From: Acidobacteriota bacterium
GTDB lineage: Bacteria; Acidobacteriota; Vicinamibacteria; Vicinamibacterales; SCN-69-37
Assembly (NCBI GenBank): GCA_016716905.1
Contig: JADJUS010000003.1
Location: 620,001 to 684,000 of the forward strand
Length of the DNA: 64,000 nucleotides
Direction of reading: 5' to 3'
In this document: piece after piece, positions 1 through 8,663 of the stretch
How the letters are laid out: every line of letters begins with the position of its first letter
How positions within the stretch are numbered: the first letter of the stretch is position 1
Notes under the pieces: model-generated
What the model was told of the DNA's origin: nothing
Databases searched by the model: none
Seen by the model: only the letters and a program-made list of their open reading frames with translations
Position numbers and translations under genes: made by a program

Positions 1-1226
1 TGACTCGTGCCACGCGGGGTGTGGATCACGAGACCTCGCTCGATGAACTTGGCGGGTTGGCCGGCGCGGCTGGCGCCACGGTTGTCCTGCGAGCGATGCA
101 GGAGCGTGCCTCACCCGATCCCGCCACATTGTTCGGCAAAGGCAGAGCCGCAGAAATGGCCGCGGCGTGTGATGCCGCAGATGTCGATGTGGTAATCGTC
201 GATCACGTGCTCAGCCCCGCGCAGGCCCGCAATCTTGAAGCGGTGTTCCACCGCAGAGTCATCGACCGGACAGAGCTGATTCTCGACATCTTCGCGCGAA
301 GGGCGCGTACCCGCGAGGGCAAGCTCCAGGTGGAACTGGCCCAGTTGCAGTACAAGCTGCCGAGACTGGTCGGGTCGGCCGAGGCGCTCTCTCGGCTTGG
401 CGGCGGCATCGGCACAAGGGGACCTGGCGAAACCAAGCTCGAGACCGATCGCCGGCGCATCAGGCAACGGGTGTCGGCCCTCAAACAGGAAATTGCGGAA
501 GTCAGCGAGCGCCGGGGATATGTACGCGCCAGGCGCAAGCGCGGCGAAGTACCAACTGTGGCGCTCGTCGGTTACACCAACGCGGGAAAGACCACGTTGT
601 TCAACGCGCTGACCGGCGGTGATGCGGTGGTCTCAGACGCGTTGTTCGTCACGCTCGACCCCTTGGTGCGCAGGGTCAAGTTGCCCGATGCGCGGCAGAT
701 CATGGTGTCGGATACGGTCGGGTTCATCGATCGGCTGCCGCACCAGCTGGTGGCCGCATTCCGCGCCACGCTCGAAGAAGTGATTCACGCAGATCTCCTG
801 CTGCACGTCATCGACGCCGCAGCGCCTGACCGCGAGCGCCGGGAGCGCGCCGTGCGCGACGTGTTGACCGAGATTGGCGCCGGCCTGGTGCCCATGCTCG
901 ACGTGTTTAATAAATGCGACCAACTGTCGCCGATGGATCGCGACAGACTGACGACAACCGCGCCGGGCGCCGTGTGTGTCTCGGCCGTGACCGGCGAAGG
1001 TGTGCAGGATCTTGTGGACGCCGTCGCGTCCAGAGTGGCCATGGACACCGAGCGCGTCACCTTTCATCTCGATTTTGCGAGCGACGCCGATCGGCAGGTG
1101 CTGGTGGAACTGCATCGCCATGCCCGGGTCACGAGCCAGATCACCGTGGGCGCCCAGGTGACGGTGGAGGCTGATGTGCCACGACGCCTGCACGACCGTC
1201 TGTTGCGCCTCCAGGAGATCGCATGA
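1..1226 (+). CDS. hflX: GTPase HflX (5' end cut by window edge)
   Basis: Ribosome-associated GTPase of the HflX family, which splits stalled or stressed ribosomes. The frame is open to the left edge (codons from base 3), and the first in-window start (GTG at 21) lies inside the N-terminal domain, so the true start is upstream. Visible parts in order: HflX N-terminal domain; the glycine-rich linker GGGIGTRGPGETKLE at about residues 127-141 counted from base 21, diagnostic for the family; a coiled coil; then the G domain with P-loop GYTNAGKTT, DTVGF switch II and NKCD specificity motif (about residue 295). The gene ends in an ATGA overlap with the next gene, which suggests cotranscription. Nothing looks broken. 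Confidence 0.95.
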   Translation, partial: TRATRGVDHETSLDELGGLAGAAGATVVLRAMQERASPDPATLFGKGRAAEMAAACDAADVDVVIVDHVLSPAQARNLEAVFHRRVIDRTELILDIFARRARTREGKLQVELAQLQYKLPRLVGSAEALSRLGGGIGTRGPGETKLETDRRRIRQRVSALKQEIAEVSERRGYVRARRKRGEVPTVALVGYTNAGKTTLFNALTGGDAVVSDALFVTLDPLVRRVKLPDARQIMVSDTVGFIDRLPHQLVAAFRATLEEVIHADLLLHVIDAAAPDRERRERAVRDVLTEIGAGLVPMLDVFNKCDQLSPMDRDRLTTTAPGAVCVSAVTGEGVQDLVDAVASRVAMDTERVTFHLDFASDADRQVLVELHRHARVTSQITVGAQVTVEADVPRRLHDRLLRLQEIA

Positions 1227-2599
1227 CCCGCCGCGTTCGCCGGGATTGGGTGCGCACGGCGCTGGCCGCGTCGGTGCTGGCCACGGCGGCCGCGTGTGCG
1301 TCTGGGCCAACCGCGACACCCGCGCTGCCAGCCACGCCGACCTACCGCGAGGTGCCGCAGTTGACGGTGCCCGCCGGCCTGCAGGCCACGCCCCAGATCA
1401 GGGCCCGCCATGACCAGGCGTGGCGCCGCCTCCAGTCGGGTGACCTGCGCGGTGCGAACCGCGACTTTACAGACATCCTCCGGCAGTCGCCCGACTTTTA
1501 TCCGGCCGCCGCTGGACTCGGCTACCTCGCCTCCATCGATCGCAAGTACGACGACGCGGCAAAGCGCTTCGATGGGGTGGTCGCCATGGACCGCACGTAC
1601 CTGCCGGCGCTACAGGGCCGCATGGACGTGGCGCTGGCGCGCGGAGAGGATGTGGTGGCCGTCACCATGTCCGACCTCATTCTCGCCGTGGACCCAGGCC
1701 GCGACGACGTGCGCGAACGGCAGGAAGTGCTGCGACTGAGAGTGGTGCAGGCGCAGTTGACCCGCGCGTCGGCCGCGCGCGCGGCGGGGCAGTGGGACGA
1801 GGCGCAGGCCGCGCTCGATCAGGCGCTGGTGCTGGTGCCCGATAGCGCCGTCGTGTTGCGCGACCTGGCGCAGGTGGAGATCGCTCGCGGCCGTCTGGAT
1901 GAGGCCGAGGTCCACGCGCGCCGGTCGCTGGAACTCGACAACGGTGATGCCGAGGCGCACGCCGTGATGGCGAGTGTGCTCGAAGCGCACGGCCGGCCCC
2001 GCGAGGCGGCGGCCGCACTGGCGCGCGCCATTCGCATCGACCCGCGGCAGGAGTGGCGGGATCGCGCCGCCGCGTTGACCGCCCGTGCCGACTTCGACGC
2101 ATTGCCGGCGGAGTACCGCGCCATCCCCTCGGCGGCCAGTATCACCAGGGGCCAGTTGGCCGCCATCCTGGGCATCCGGCTTCAGAACGCCCTCGGGCGC
2201 GCACCGCGGCGGGTCACGGTGGTCGTCACCGACGTGCGGTCGCATTGGGCGGCGCCGTGGATCCTGCCGGCCATTCGTGTCGGCTGGATGGACTCGTTCC
2301 CCAATCACACCTTCCAACCCTCGGCGCCGGTTCGGCGCGCCGAACTCGCCCAGGTCGTTTGGCGCGTGGCGCAGGACCTGGCCGCGCGGCAGCCGTCTGA
2401 AGTGGCCCGGTGGCGGGCATCGCGCCCGGTCGTGCCCGACGTCTCACGCGCCCACCTGGCGTATTCCGCCATCGCCGGTGCGCTCGCGACCGGTGCGATG
2501 AGCCTGTCGGCCAACGGCCGGTTCGAGGCCAATCGCTTCGCCGCCGGCGCTGAGGTCGTGGCCGCCGTCGCGCGTCTCGAGCAATTGGCGAAACAATAA
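1223..2599 (+). CDS. TPR-repeat lipoprotein with SLH domain
   Basis: Predicted outer-membrane or periplasmic lipoprotein of 458 aa. A signal peptide ends in a lipobox-like AAAC (Cys about residue 25), so lipidation is likely. Residues about 55-300 form tetratricopeptide-like helix pairs (repeated LD.AL.L.P, LELDNGDAEAH and similar). Residues about 335-395 resemble an S-layer-homology domain (hydrophobic VTDV..HWA..WI core followed by F.P..PVRRAELAQ), which usually binds peptidoglycan-linked polymers. The start codon overlaps the hflX stop (ATGA). The role is unknown; a cell-envelope scaffold is the reasonable inference. I can name the domains but not a specific orthologue. Confidence 0.8.
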   Translation: MTRRVRRDWVRTALAASVLATAAACASGPTATPALPATPTYREVPQLTVPAGLQATPQIRARHDQAWRRLQSGDLRGANRDFTDILRQSPDFYPAAAGLGYLASIDRKYDDAAKRFDGVVAMDRTYLPALQGRMDVALARGEDVVAVTMSDLILAVDPGRDDVRERQEVLRLRVVQAQLTRASAARAAGQWDEAQAALDQALVLVPDSAVVLRDLAQVEIARGRLDEAEVHARRSLELDNGDAEAHAVMASVLEAHGRPREAAAALARAIRIDPRQEWRDRAAALTARADFDALPAEYRAIPSAASITRGQLAAILGIRLQNALGRAPRRVTVVVTDVRSHWAAPWILPAIRVGWMDSFPNHTFQPSAPVRRAELAQVVWRVAQDLAARQPSEVARWRASRPVVPDVSRAHLAYSAIAGALATGAMSLSANGRFEANRFAAGAEVVAAVARLEQLAKQ

Positions 2600-2607
2600 G
2601 ACTGGCC

Positions 2608-3171
2608 ATGACGCTGTTCACCCCCGCGAACCTGCTCACGATTTCGCGAATGGTCCTGGTGCCGGTCTTCGCGCTGTGCATGTTGTACGGCTACCCGGGC
2701 TGGGCGCTGTTTACGTTTGTCGTGGCGGGCTTCACGGACCTGCTCGACGGTGCGATCGCCCGCTGGACAAACCAGCAGACCACGCTCGGGGCCTGGCTGG
2801 ACCCGATGGCCGACAAGCTGCTGTTGCTGACGATGTTCGTGATGTTGACGCTGCCGGGCATGGGGATGACGTACCGGCTGCCGTTGTGGCTCACCGTGCT
2901 CGTCATCAGCCGCGATGTGGCGATTGTGCTGACGGCCGCGGTCATCAACCTCGCCGTGGCGCCGCGCACCTTCAAGCCGTCGCCCCTGGGCAAGGCCGCC
3001 ACGGGCATTTACATCCTGACCGGCGTGGTCACGCTCTGGGGCAACTATCGCGGCCTACCCGGCGGCGTGTTGCCGGTCTTTGTGTATCTCTCGCTCGCGA
3101 TCACGCTGCTCTCGGCGGCGGACTATCTGCGCCGAGTTACGCGCGTTCCCGGCGACACCAAGCAGGCGTAG
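2608..3171 (+). CDS. pgsA: CDP-alcohol phosphatidyltransferase (PgsA-like)
   Basis: Integral membrane enzyme of phospholipid synthesis, most likely CDP-diacylglycerol:glycerol-3-phosphate 3-phosphatidyltransferase. The family signature DG-x2-AR-x8-G-x3-D-x3-D is complete at about residues 49-71 (DGAIAR ... GAWLDPMAD), supplying the metal-binding aspartates. The 187-aa length and four to five hydrophobic segments fit PgsA. It starts 8 bases after the SLH protein stop and so probably belongs to the hflX operon. Its substrate could instead be another alcohol, because the family includes other head-group transferases; the symbol is therefore a best guess. Confidence 0.85.
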   Translation: MTLFTPANLLTISRMVLVPVFALCMLYGYPGWALFTFVVAGFTDLLDGAIARWTNQQTTLGAWLDPMADKLLLLTMFVMLTLPGMGMTYRLPLWLTVLVISRDVAIVLTAAVINLAVAPRTFKPSPLGKAATGIYILTGVVTLWGNYRGLPGGVLPVFVYLSLAITLLSAADYLRRVTRVPGDTKQA

Positions 3172-3189
3172 TGCGCGACCGGCGGAGGT

Positions 3190-4116
3190 TCACACCTTCG
3201 TGCGGAAGTAGTCGATGGTACTCGTCAGTCCCTGCTCCAGCGCGACTTTCGGTTCCCAGCCGAGGATGGTGCGCGCACGAGTGATGTCGGGGCGACGGAC
3301 TTTGGGGTCGTCGGTGGGCAGGGGCTTGAACACGATCTGGCTCGAGGAGCCGGTCATCTGAATAATCGTCCGGGCGATCTCTTCAATCGACATCTCGTGC
3401 GGGTTGCCGACGTTGACCGGGTCGTTGGTGTTTGAGTCTGCCAGTTTGAGGATGCCATCCACCAGATCCGTGACGTAGCAGAAGCTGCGCGTCTGGGTGC
3501 CGCTGCCGAAGATCGTGACGTCTTCGCCGCGCAGAGCCTGTCCGATAAACGTGGGCACGGCGCGGCCGTCGTGAATCCGCATCCGCGGGCCGTAGGTGTT
3601 GAAGATGCGGATGATCTTCGTGTCCACGCCGTGGTGGCGGTGATAGGCCATGGTGATGGCTTCCGCAAACCGTTTGGCTTCGTCGTACACGCCGCGCGGG
3701 CCCACCGGGTTGACGTTGCCCCAGTACGTTTCCTTCTGCGGATGCTCCAGCGGATCGCCGTACACCTCGGAGGTTGATGCGATCACAAACCGTGCGCCCT
3801 TCGCCTTGGCGAGTCCCAGCGCGTTGTGCGTGCCGAGCGAGCCCACCTTGAGCGTCTGAATGGGCAGTTCCAGATAGTCAATCGGGCTGGCTGGGCTCGC
3901 CCAGTGCAGCACGAGATCCACCGGCCCGCTGACATCGATGTAGCGCGTGACATCGTGACGGATGAACTCGAAGTCGCGATCGCGCAGGTGCGCGATGTTG
4001 TTGAGGTCGCCGGTCAGCAGGTTGTCGATGCCGACAACACTGTGGCCCCGGTCCAGAAGGGTTTCGCTCAGGTGGGATCCGATAAAGCCGGCGGCGCCGG
4101 TAATGACAACTCGCAC
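3190..4116 (-). CDS. uxs: UDP-glucuronate decarboxylase (UDP-xylose synthase)
   Basis: Extended short-chain dehydrogenase of 308 aa that oxidises and decarboxylates UDP-glucuronate to UDP-xylose using bound NAD. Seen: Rossmann motif GAAGFIGSH at 7-15, ASPASP at 83-88 typical of Uxs, STSEVYGDP at 114-122, and catalytic Tyr144/Lys148 in YDEAK. It is the last gene of the minus-strand glycan run, 19 bases after the sugar-phosphate transferase. Ugd, encoded in the divergent operon at 11041, makes its substrate, so the two genes together imply xylose in the exported glycan. Start ATG at 4116. Confidence 0.93.
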   Translation of the reverse strand: MRVVITGAAGFIGSHLSETLLDRGHSVVGIDNLLTGDLNNIAHLRDRDFEFIRHDVTRYIDVSGPVDLVLHWASPASPIDYLELPIQTLKVGSLGTHNALGLAKAKGARFVIASTSEVYGDPLEHPQKETYWGNVNPVGPRGVYDEAKRFAEAITMAYHRHHGVDTKIIRIFNTYGPRMRIHDGRAVPTFIGQALRGEDVTIFGSGTQTRSFCYVTDLVDGILKLADSNTNDPVNVGNPHEMSIEEIARTIIQMTGSSSQIVFKPLPTDDPKVRRPDITRARTILGWEPKVALEQGLTSTIDYFRTKV

Positions 4117-4135
4117 GAGAACTCCTCAATAACTG

Positions 4136-5575
4136 TCAGTATGCCGCGCGGTGGATGCCCCGCATGACGGTGAGCCACATGATCTTGAAGTCGAGACTGA
4201 TCGACCAGTTCTCGATGTAGTACAGGTCAAACTCGATACGTTTTTCCAGCGACGTGTTGCCGCGCCAGCCGTTGACCTGCGCCCAGCCTGTGATGCCGGC
4301 TTTGACCTTGTGGCGCAGCATGTACTGGGGGATCTGGTGCTTGAACTGCTCCACAAAAAACGGTCGCTCCGGTCGCGGGCCCACGATGGACATGTCGCCC
4401 TTCAGCACATTCCAGAACTGCGGCAACTCGTCCATGTCGGTCTTGCGCAGCCAGCGTCCCACCGCCGTGGCCCTCGGGTCGTCGTCGCGCGCCCAGATCG
4501 GGCCCGTCACTTCTTCGGCATCGATCGGCATCGACCGGAATTTCCAGACCGTGAACGACTTGCCGTCCAGACCCATGCGCTCCTGGGTGTAGAAGACCGG
4601 GCCGGGCGAGCTGCGTTTGATGACAAGCGCCACGAGCAGAGCCGGCACCGCGCCCACCACGATCACCCCTAACGACAGGGCGACGTCCACGGCCCGCTTC
4701 AGCAGGCTGTTGAAGCCCCGCAGCGGCATGTCGTTGATCGAGATGATCGGCATGCCATCCAGGTCTTCCAGTCGCGCCCGCAACGCGATGAACTGCAGCA
4801 GGTCCGGCACCACGTGAATCTCGATGCACTCGCGGCTCGCCATCTCGACCACGCCGAGCATCTTGACGTGTTCTTCCAGCGGCAGCGCCACATAGATCTC
4901 GTCGATGTGCTCGCGGCTGCAGATGTCCGAGGTCTCGGCCAGCGCTCCCAGGATGGGCAGGCCGCGATACCCGATGGTGTCACTAGTTGTGGCGCGGTCG
5001 TCCACAAAACCAATGAGCCTGAACCCGAGCTCGCCGTGCTGGAGAATGCGGTCGGCCACCATCCGGCCCAGATCGCTGGCGCCGACGATGAGGACGCGTC
5101 GAAGACCGATGCCCTTGCGCCAGCGGCGGCGCAGCTGCCAGCGCACGAACTCGCGCGACGCGAACGCAAACGCGACGTTGAGGCCGAGGAACAGCACCCA
5201 CACCCACTGCGACACTTCCAGATAGCCCAGGGCCTTGCGGGCGTCGCTCAGGTGATAGGTCTGGACGTAGAGCGTGCCCACCAGGGCCAGCAGCACGGTG
5301 AGCAGGCTGCCCACGAGCACCGCGAAGAAGTCGTCCATCCGCGACCGTCCGCGTCGCAGGCGATACAGGCGTTGGAGATGGAACGCCACCGGCACCATGA
5401 ACGCCACAAACGGCAACACGGTCAGGTACTGTTCAAGCGGCGGCGTGCCCTTCGGTGTTTCGATGAGTCCAGTCTGGAATCGAATGGCGTAGGCCAGCAG
5501 GAACGCCGCCGCCGCGGTCAGGATGTCGGACAGGATGTGAAACACGACGAAGAGGCGGCTGAAGCGTTTCACCAT
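4136..5575 (-). CDS. Undecaprenyl-phosphate sugar-1-phosphate transferase (WcaJ/EpsE type)
   Basis: Initiating enzyme of polysaccharide assembly: transfers a sugar-1-phosphate, probably glucose or galactose, from a UDP-sugar to undecaprenyl phosphate at the inner membrane. It has 479 aa with four N-terminal transmembrane helices, a Rossmann-like CoA-binding-3 domain (VGASDLGRMVADR near 165), a fifth hydrophobic segment, and the C-terminal bacterial sugar transferase domain with KFRSM, KTDMDELPQFWNVL, MSIVGPRPE and the AGITGWAQVNG block. The gene overlaps the upstream glycosyltransferase by 7 bases. Full-length for the family; exact sugar specificity cannot be read from sequence. Confidence 0.92.
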   Translation of the reverse strand: MVKRFSRLFVVFHILSDILTAAAAFLLAYAIRFQTGLIETPKGTPPLEQYLTVLPFVAFMVPVAFHLQRLYRLRRGRSRMDDFFAVLVGSLLTVLLALVGTLYVQTYHLSDARKALGYLEVSQWVWVLFLGLNVAFAFASREFVRWQLRRRWRKGIGLRRVLIVGASDLGRMVADRILQHGELGFRLIGFVDDRATTSDTIGYRGLPILGALAETSDICSREHIDEIYVALPLEEHVKMLGVVEMASRECIEIHVVPDLLQFIALRARLEDLDGMPIISINDMPLRGFNSLLKRAVDVALSLGVIVVGAVPALLVALVIKRSSPGPVFYTQERMGLDGKSFTVWKFRSMPIDAEEVTGPIWARDDDPRATAVGRWLRKTDMDELPQFWNVLKGDMSIVGPRPERPFFVEQFKHQIPQYMLRHKVKAGITGWAQVNGWRGNTSLEKRIEFDLYYIENWSISLDFKIMWLTVMRGIHRAAY

Positions 5576-6720
5576 GCGTGCGGGCGCTCCAGCGCTTCGG
5601 TCACAAGGTGTGCCACGCCCGCATCAAAATGATCGATGCTGAAGGCGCACGCGCGGGCATGTAATTCTTCCGGCGACAACGGCAGGTTCTCGACCTGGCC
5701 CATGGCCTCCGCGAAGCGGGAGGCGTCGCCCACAGCGTCGCCGTCGCCGGGTTCCACCAGCCACCCCGAGACGCCGTGTTCGACGGTCTCACAGGCGCCG
5801 CCGCGCCCCAGAGCTACCACCGGCCGGCCGCAGGCCTGCGCCTCCACCGGGGCAATCCCGAAGTCTTCCTCGCCGGGCAGCACCAGTGCCCGCGCATTCC
5901 GGTACAGGTCGCGCAGTTCGTTGTCGCCGACGTGGCCAAGGAATTCAATGCCTGTGGCAGGGATGGCGCGGAGCCGATCCGCATCGGGGCCGGTCCCCAC
6001 AATTTTGAGCCGCGCTCCCAGGATGGCGGCGGCACGAATGGCTGTATCGATTCGCTTGTAGGGCACGAGCGCAGAAACCACCAGGAAGTAGTCGCCAGGA
6101 GCCCCGTGGCCTGGCGTGTAGAACCCCGTGTCCACAGGCGGGTGGAGTACGGCGGCCCGACGATTATAGTACCGCTGAATGCGCCTCGCAACGTAAGCCG
6201 AGTTGGCGATGAAGCGATTGACGCGCGGTGCGGTGTCCCGATCCCAGCGCGCCAGCCACGACACCACATGCCGGGCAGCAGCGGACCCAAGGTGGCCGAG
6301 GCGCTCCGGACCGAAGTACGACGGGAACTGGTCCCACGCGTAGCGCATGGGCGAGTGGCTGTAGCAGACGTGCACGGCTCGCCCTGTGGGGACCACGGCT
6401 TTGGCCGCGCAGTGGCTGGTGGACACCACAAGCGTCGCGTCGTCGAGGTCGAACTGCTCGATGGCGAACGGGAACAGCGGCAGGTAGTGGCGATACCACC
6501 GTGCCGGCGCCGGCAGGCGGTTGATGAGTGACGATCGCACCTTGCGGTGTTCGATGACGGGCGTGACCGAACCGGGGACGTGCACAAGCGTCAGCAGATC
6601 TGCGTCGGGATACAGCCGGCACAGCGACTCAAGCACTTTCTCGCCGCCGCGCATCCCGGTCAGCCAGTCGTGGATCAGCACCACACTCTGTGTCGTGCGG
6701 TGCACGACCTTGTCAGGCAC
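5569..6720 (-). CDS. Glycosyltransferase, family 4-like
   Basis: 383-aa GT-B fold glycosyltransferase. The N-terminal half begins IHDWLTGMRGGEK, characteristic of GT4 enzymes found next to WcaJ-type transferases. The C-terminal half carries the nucleotide-sugar site with VLPGEEDFGIAPVEAQACGRPV (the EX7E-type motif, read as E..FGIAPVEA). The start is GTG at 6720; it overlaps the upstream gene by 8 bases and the downstream gene by 7. It probably adds the second sugar of the lipid-linked repeat unit, an inference from position only. Confidence 0.88.
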   Translation of the reverse strand: MPDKVVHRTTQSVVLIHDWLTGMRGGEKVLESLCRLYPDADLLTLVHVPGSVTPVIEHRKVRSSLINRLPAPARWYRHYLPLFPFAIEQFDLDDATLVVSTSHCAAKAVVPTGRAVHVCYSHSPMRYAWDQFPSYFGPERLGHLGSAAARHVVSWLARWDRDTAPRVNRFIANSAYVARRIQRYYNRRAAVLHPPVDTGFYTPGHGAPGDYFLVVSALVPYKRIDTAIRAAAILGARLKIVGTGPDADRLRAIPATGIEFLGHVGDNELRDLYRNARALVLPGEEDFGIAPVEAQACGRPVVALGRGGACETVEHGVSGWLVEPGDGDAVGDASRFAEAMGQVENLPLSPEELHARACAFSIDHFDAGVAHLVTEALERPHAW

Positions 6721-7834
6721 CGATCACCTGGCGGTAGACCGCGCGCGTGGCGTCGGCCGCCCGCGCCCAGGAAAAGGCCTTCACGCGGATGTGCCCGCGT
6801 CGCACCAGGTCGGCGCGCAGCGCGTCGTCTCCCAGCACCCGGCACATCGCGGCGGCCAGCGCGGCCGGGTCCAGCGGATCGATGAGCACGGCGGCGTCGT
6901 CCACCACCTCGGGCAGTGACGACACATTGGATGTGATGACGGCGGTGCCGCTGGCCATGGCCTCGAGCGGCGGAAACCCGAAGCCTTCAGACAGTGTCGG
7001 AAACACAAAGACCCGGGCCAGTTGATAGAGCGCGGCCAGTGTGGCGGCGGGCACAAAGCCCAGGAACCGCACGTGTTGATGCAGGTGATGGCGGTGCACC
7101 AGGCGCCGCAGGTTGGGGTACTTCGACAACTCGTCGCCAATGATCAGGAGCTTGACGTCCTCGTGGCCCGTCTTGCGCATGAGCGCGAAGGCCTCGATGA
7201 GGCGGTCCACGTTTTTGTGCGGCTTGATATTGCCGGCGTAGAGCACGAATGGCGCGTTCAGCATGAACCGATCGCGCACGCGGGCGACCTCGGCCTGGTC
7301 GGGTGGTTCGAGGAACCGCAGGTCCAGGCCGTTGTGGATCACGTCAATCTTGTCGGCGGGGGTGTGCAGGTAGTGCTGGATGTCGTCCTTGCTCGCCTGC
7401 GATACCGTAATCACCCGGCTTGCACGCCGTGCGCCGAGTGCCATGAACGTGCGGGCATAGGCGTACGCGGCGCGGTTCGGGAGGTACTGCGGGAATCGCA
7501 GGTGGATGCAGTCGTGGATGGTCACCACCACAGGGCCGGTCGTCAGCGGCGACACCACGTAGTGGGGCGCGTGGAAGAGTTGCACGCGTGCTCTCCGCAC
7601 GTCGAGGGGCACACTGATTTGCTCACGGGCCGAGTAGTTGGGCGAGCGATCGACGAGTGGTTCGAATCGTGGCCCCAGCGATCGCACAAACTCCACATCG
7701 TCGGGCCGGCAGATGAGGACGTAGTGTTCCGGCGTGTCCTGCTTGCCGAACTCGCGCACAAGGTTGCGGACGTACGTGCCAATGCCGTAGTCATGCAGCT
7801 TGCGCGCGTCGATGGCTATGCGGACGGGAACCAC
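6713..7834 (-). CDS. Glycosyltransferase, family 4
   Basis: 373-aa GT4 enzyme when started at GTG 7834 (protein begins VVPVRIAIDARKLHDYGIGTY, the usual N-terminal strand with the IGTYVRNL acceptor loop). An open frame continues upstream into the neighbouring glycosyltransferase gene, but that extension has no family similarity and is out of frame with the real upstream gene. The C-terminal donor site reads FPTLSEGFGFPPLEAMASGTAV, with the conserved E..GFPPLE. It starts 10 bases after the upstream stop and overlaps the next gene by 8 bases. Donor sugar unknown. Confidence 0.88.
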   Translation of the reverse strand: MVPVRIAIDARKLHDYGIGTYVRNLVREFGKQDTPEHYVLICRPDDVEFVRSLGPRFEPLVDRSPNYSAREQISVPLDVRRARVQLFHAPHYVVSPLTTGPVVVTIHDCIHLRFPQYLPNRAAYAYARTFMALGARRASRVITVSQASKDDIQHYLHTPADKIDVIHNGLDLRFLEPPDQAEVARVRDRFMLNAPFVLYAGNIKPHKNVDRLIEAFALMRKTGHEDVKLLIIGDELSKYPNLRRLVHRHHLHQHVRFLGFVPAATLAALYQLARVFVFPTLSEGFGFPPLEAMASGTAVITSNVSSLPEVVDDAAVLIDPLDPAALAAAMCRVLGDDALRADLVRRGHIRVKAFSWARAADATRAVYRQVIGA

Positions 7835-7844
7835 AAGACTGATT

Positions 7845-8663
7845 CTATCGAATGGCGCGGCCGCGCATCGCGAGCCACGCCCGCAGCAGCGGAGCCCAGA
7901 GCGGTGAGTGTTTCTCGTAGAACCGCAGGTGGCTTCGGTCGTAGATCGGGGATACGGCCTGGCCCGTGGCGGCGAATGAGCCGCCGCGCAGGTGCAGGAT
8001 TTCGGCGGCCGGCGTGAAGAGGATGCGGCCACCACGCGCGCGCAACGCGGCGCAAAAATCCACGTCTTCCTCGTACATGAAGTAGCGTTCGTCGAGCAGC
8101 CCCGCCTCTTCAGCGGCAGCGCGGCGCACCAGCAGGCACGCGCCTGAGACCCAGTCAACGGTCCGCTCCTGCGAGACATGTCGCGCAATGTATCGCCGGG
8201 CCCAGGGGCTCTTGCTTGCGGCCAGCTTCACACGCAGCCGCTGCACGGCCTCGCTCCAGGGCGTGAGCATCGGCCCGAACGACACTTCGGGCGACCGGGT
8301 GGCATCAATCAGTCGCGGTCCCGCAGCGACGACGCTTGTGGCCTCGAGCCGTGCGACCAGTCGATCAATGGCGCCCTCGGGCACCACGGTGTCGCTGTTG
8401 AGCAGCAGAATCAGCGGGGCAGACGTGCGCCTGATGCCCACGTTGTTGGCCGCCGCGAACCCGACGTTCTCGGGCAACGACACCATCTCAACATCGGGCC
8501 ATTTTTCTGTGACCCAGGCCAGGCTCATGTCGGTCGACGCGTTGTCCACCACGCAGATGTGGTGAGGCACCGCCGGTGGCGCGTCCCGCAACGCCGCGAG
8601 GCACGCCACCAGATGAGCCGCGGTGTTGTAGTTGACGATGATGATGTCGAGTTGGGGGGTCAC
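7845..8663 (-). CDS. Glycosyltransferase, family 2
   Basis: 272-aa GT-A fold enzyme of the rhamnosyltransferase-like GT2 group. Seen: DIIIVNYNTAAHL at the N terminus, VDNASTD (first nucleotide-binding Asp), LLNSDTVVPEGAI (the DXD-equivalent metal site), and the W..GACLLVRR / FMYEEDVDF catalytic region. It overlaps the upstream glycosyltransferase by 4 bases. It is cytoplasmic or membrane-associated and builds the repeat unit; sugar and linkage cannot be deduced. Confidence 0.9.
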   Translation of the reverse strand: MTPQLDIIIVNYNTAAHLVACLAALRDAPPAVPHHICVVDNASTDMSLAWVTEKWPDVEMVSLPENVGFAAANNVGIRRTSAPLILLLNSDTVVPEGAIDRLVARLEATSVVAAGPRLIDATRSPEVSFGPMLTPWSEAVQRLRVKLAASKSPWARRYIARHVSQERTVDWVSGACLLVRRAAAEEAGLLDERYFMYEEDVDFCAALRARGGRILFTPAAEILHLRGGSFAATGQAVSPIYDRSHLRFYEKHSPLWAPLLRAWLAMRGRAIR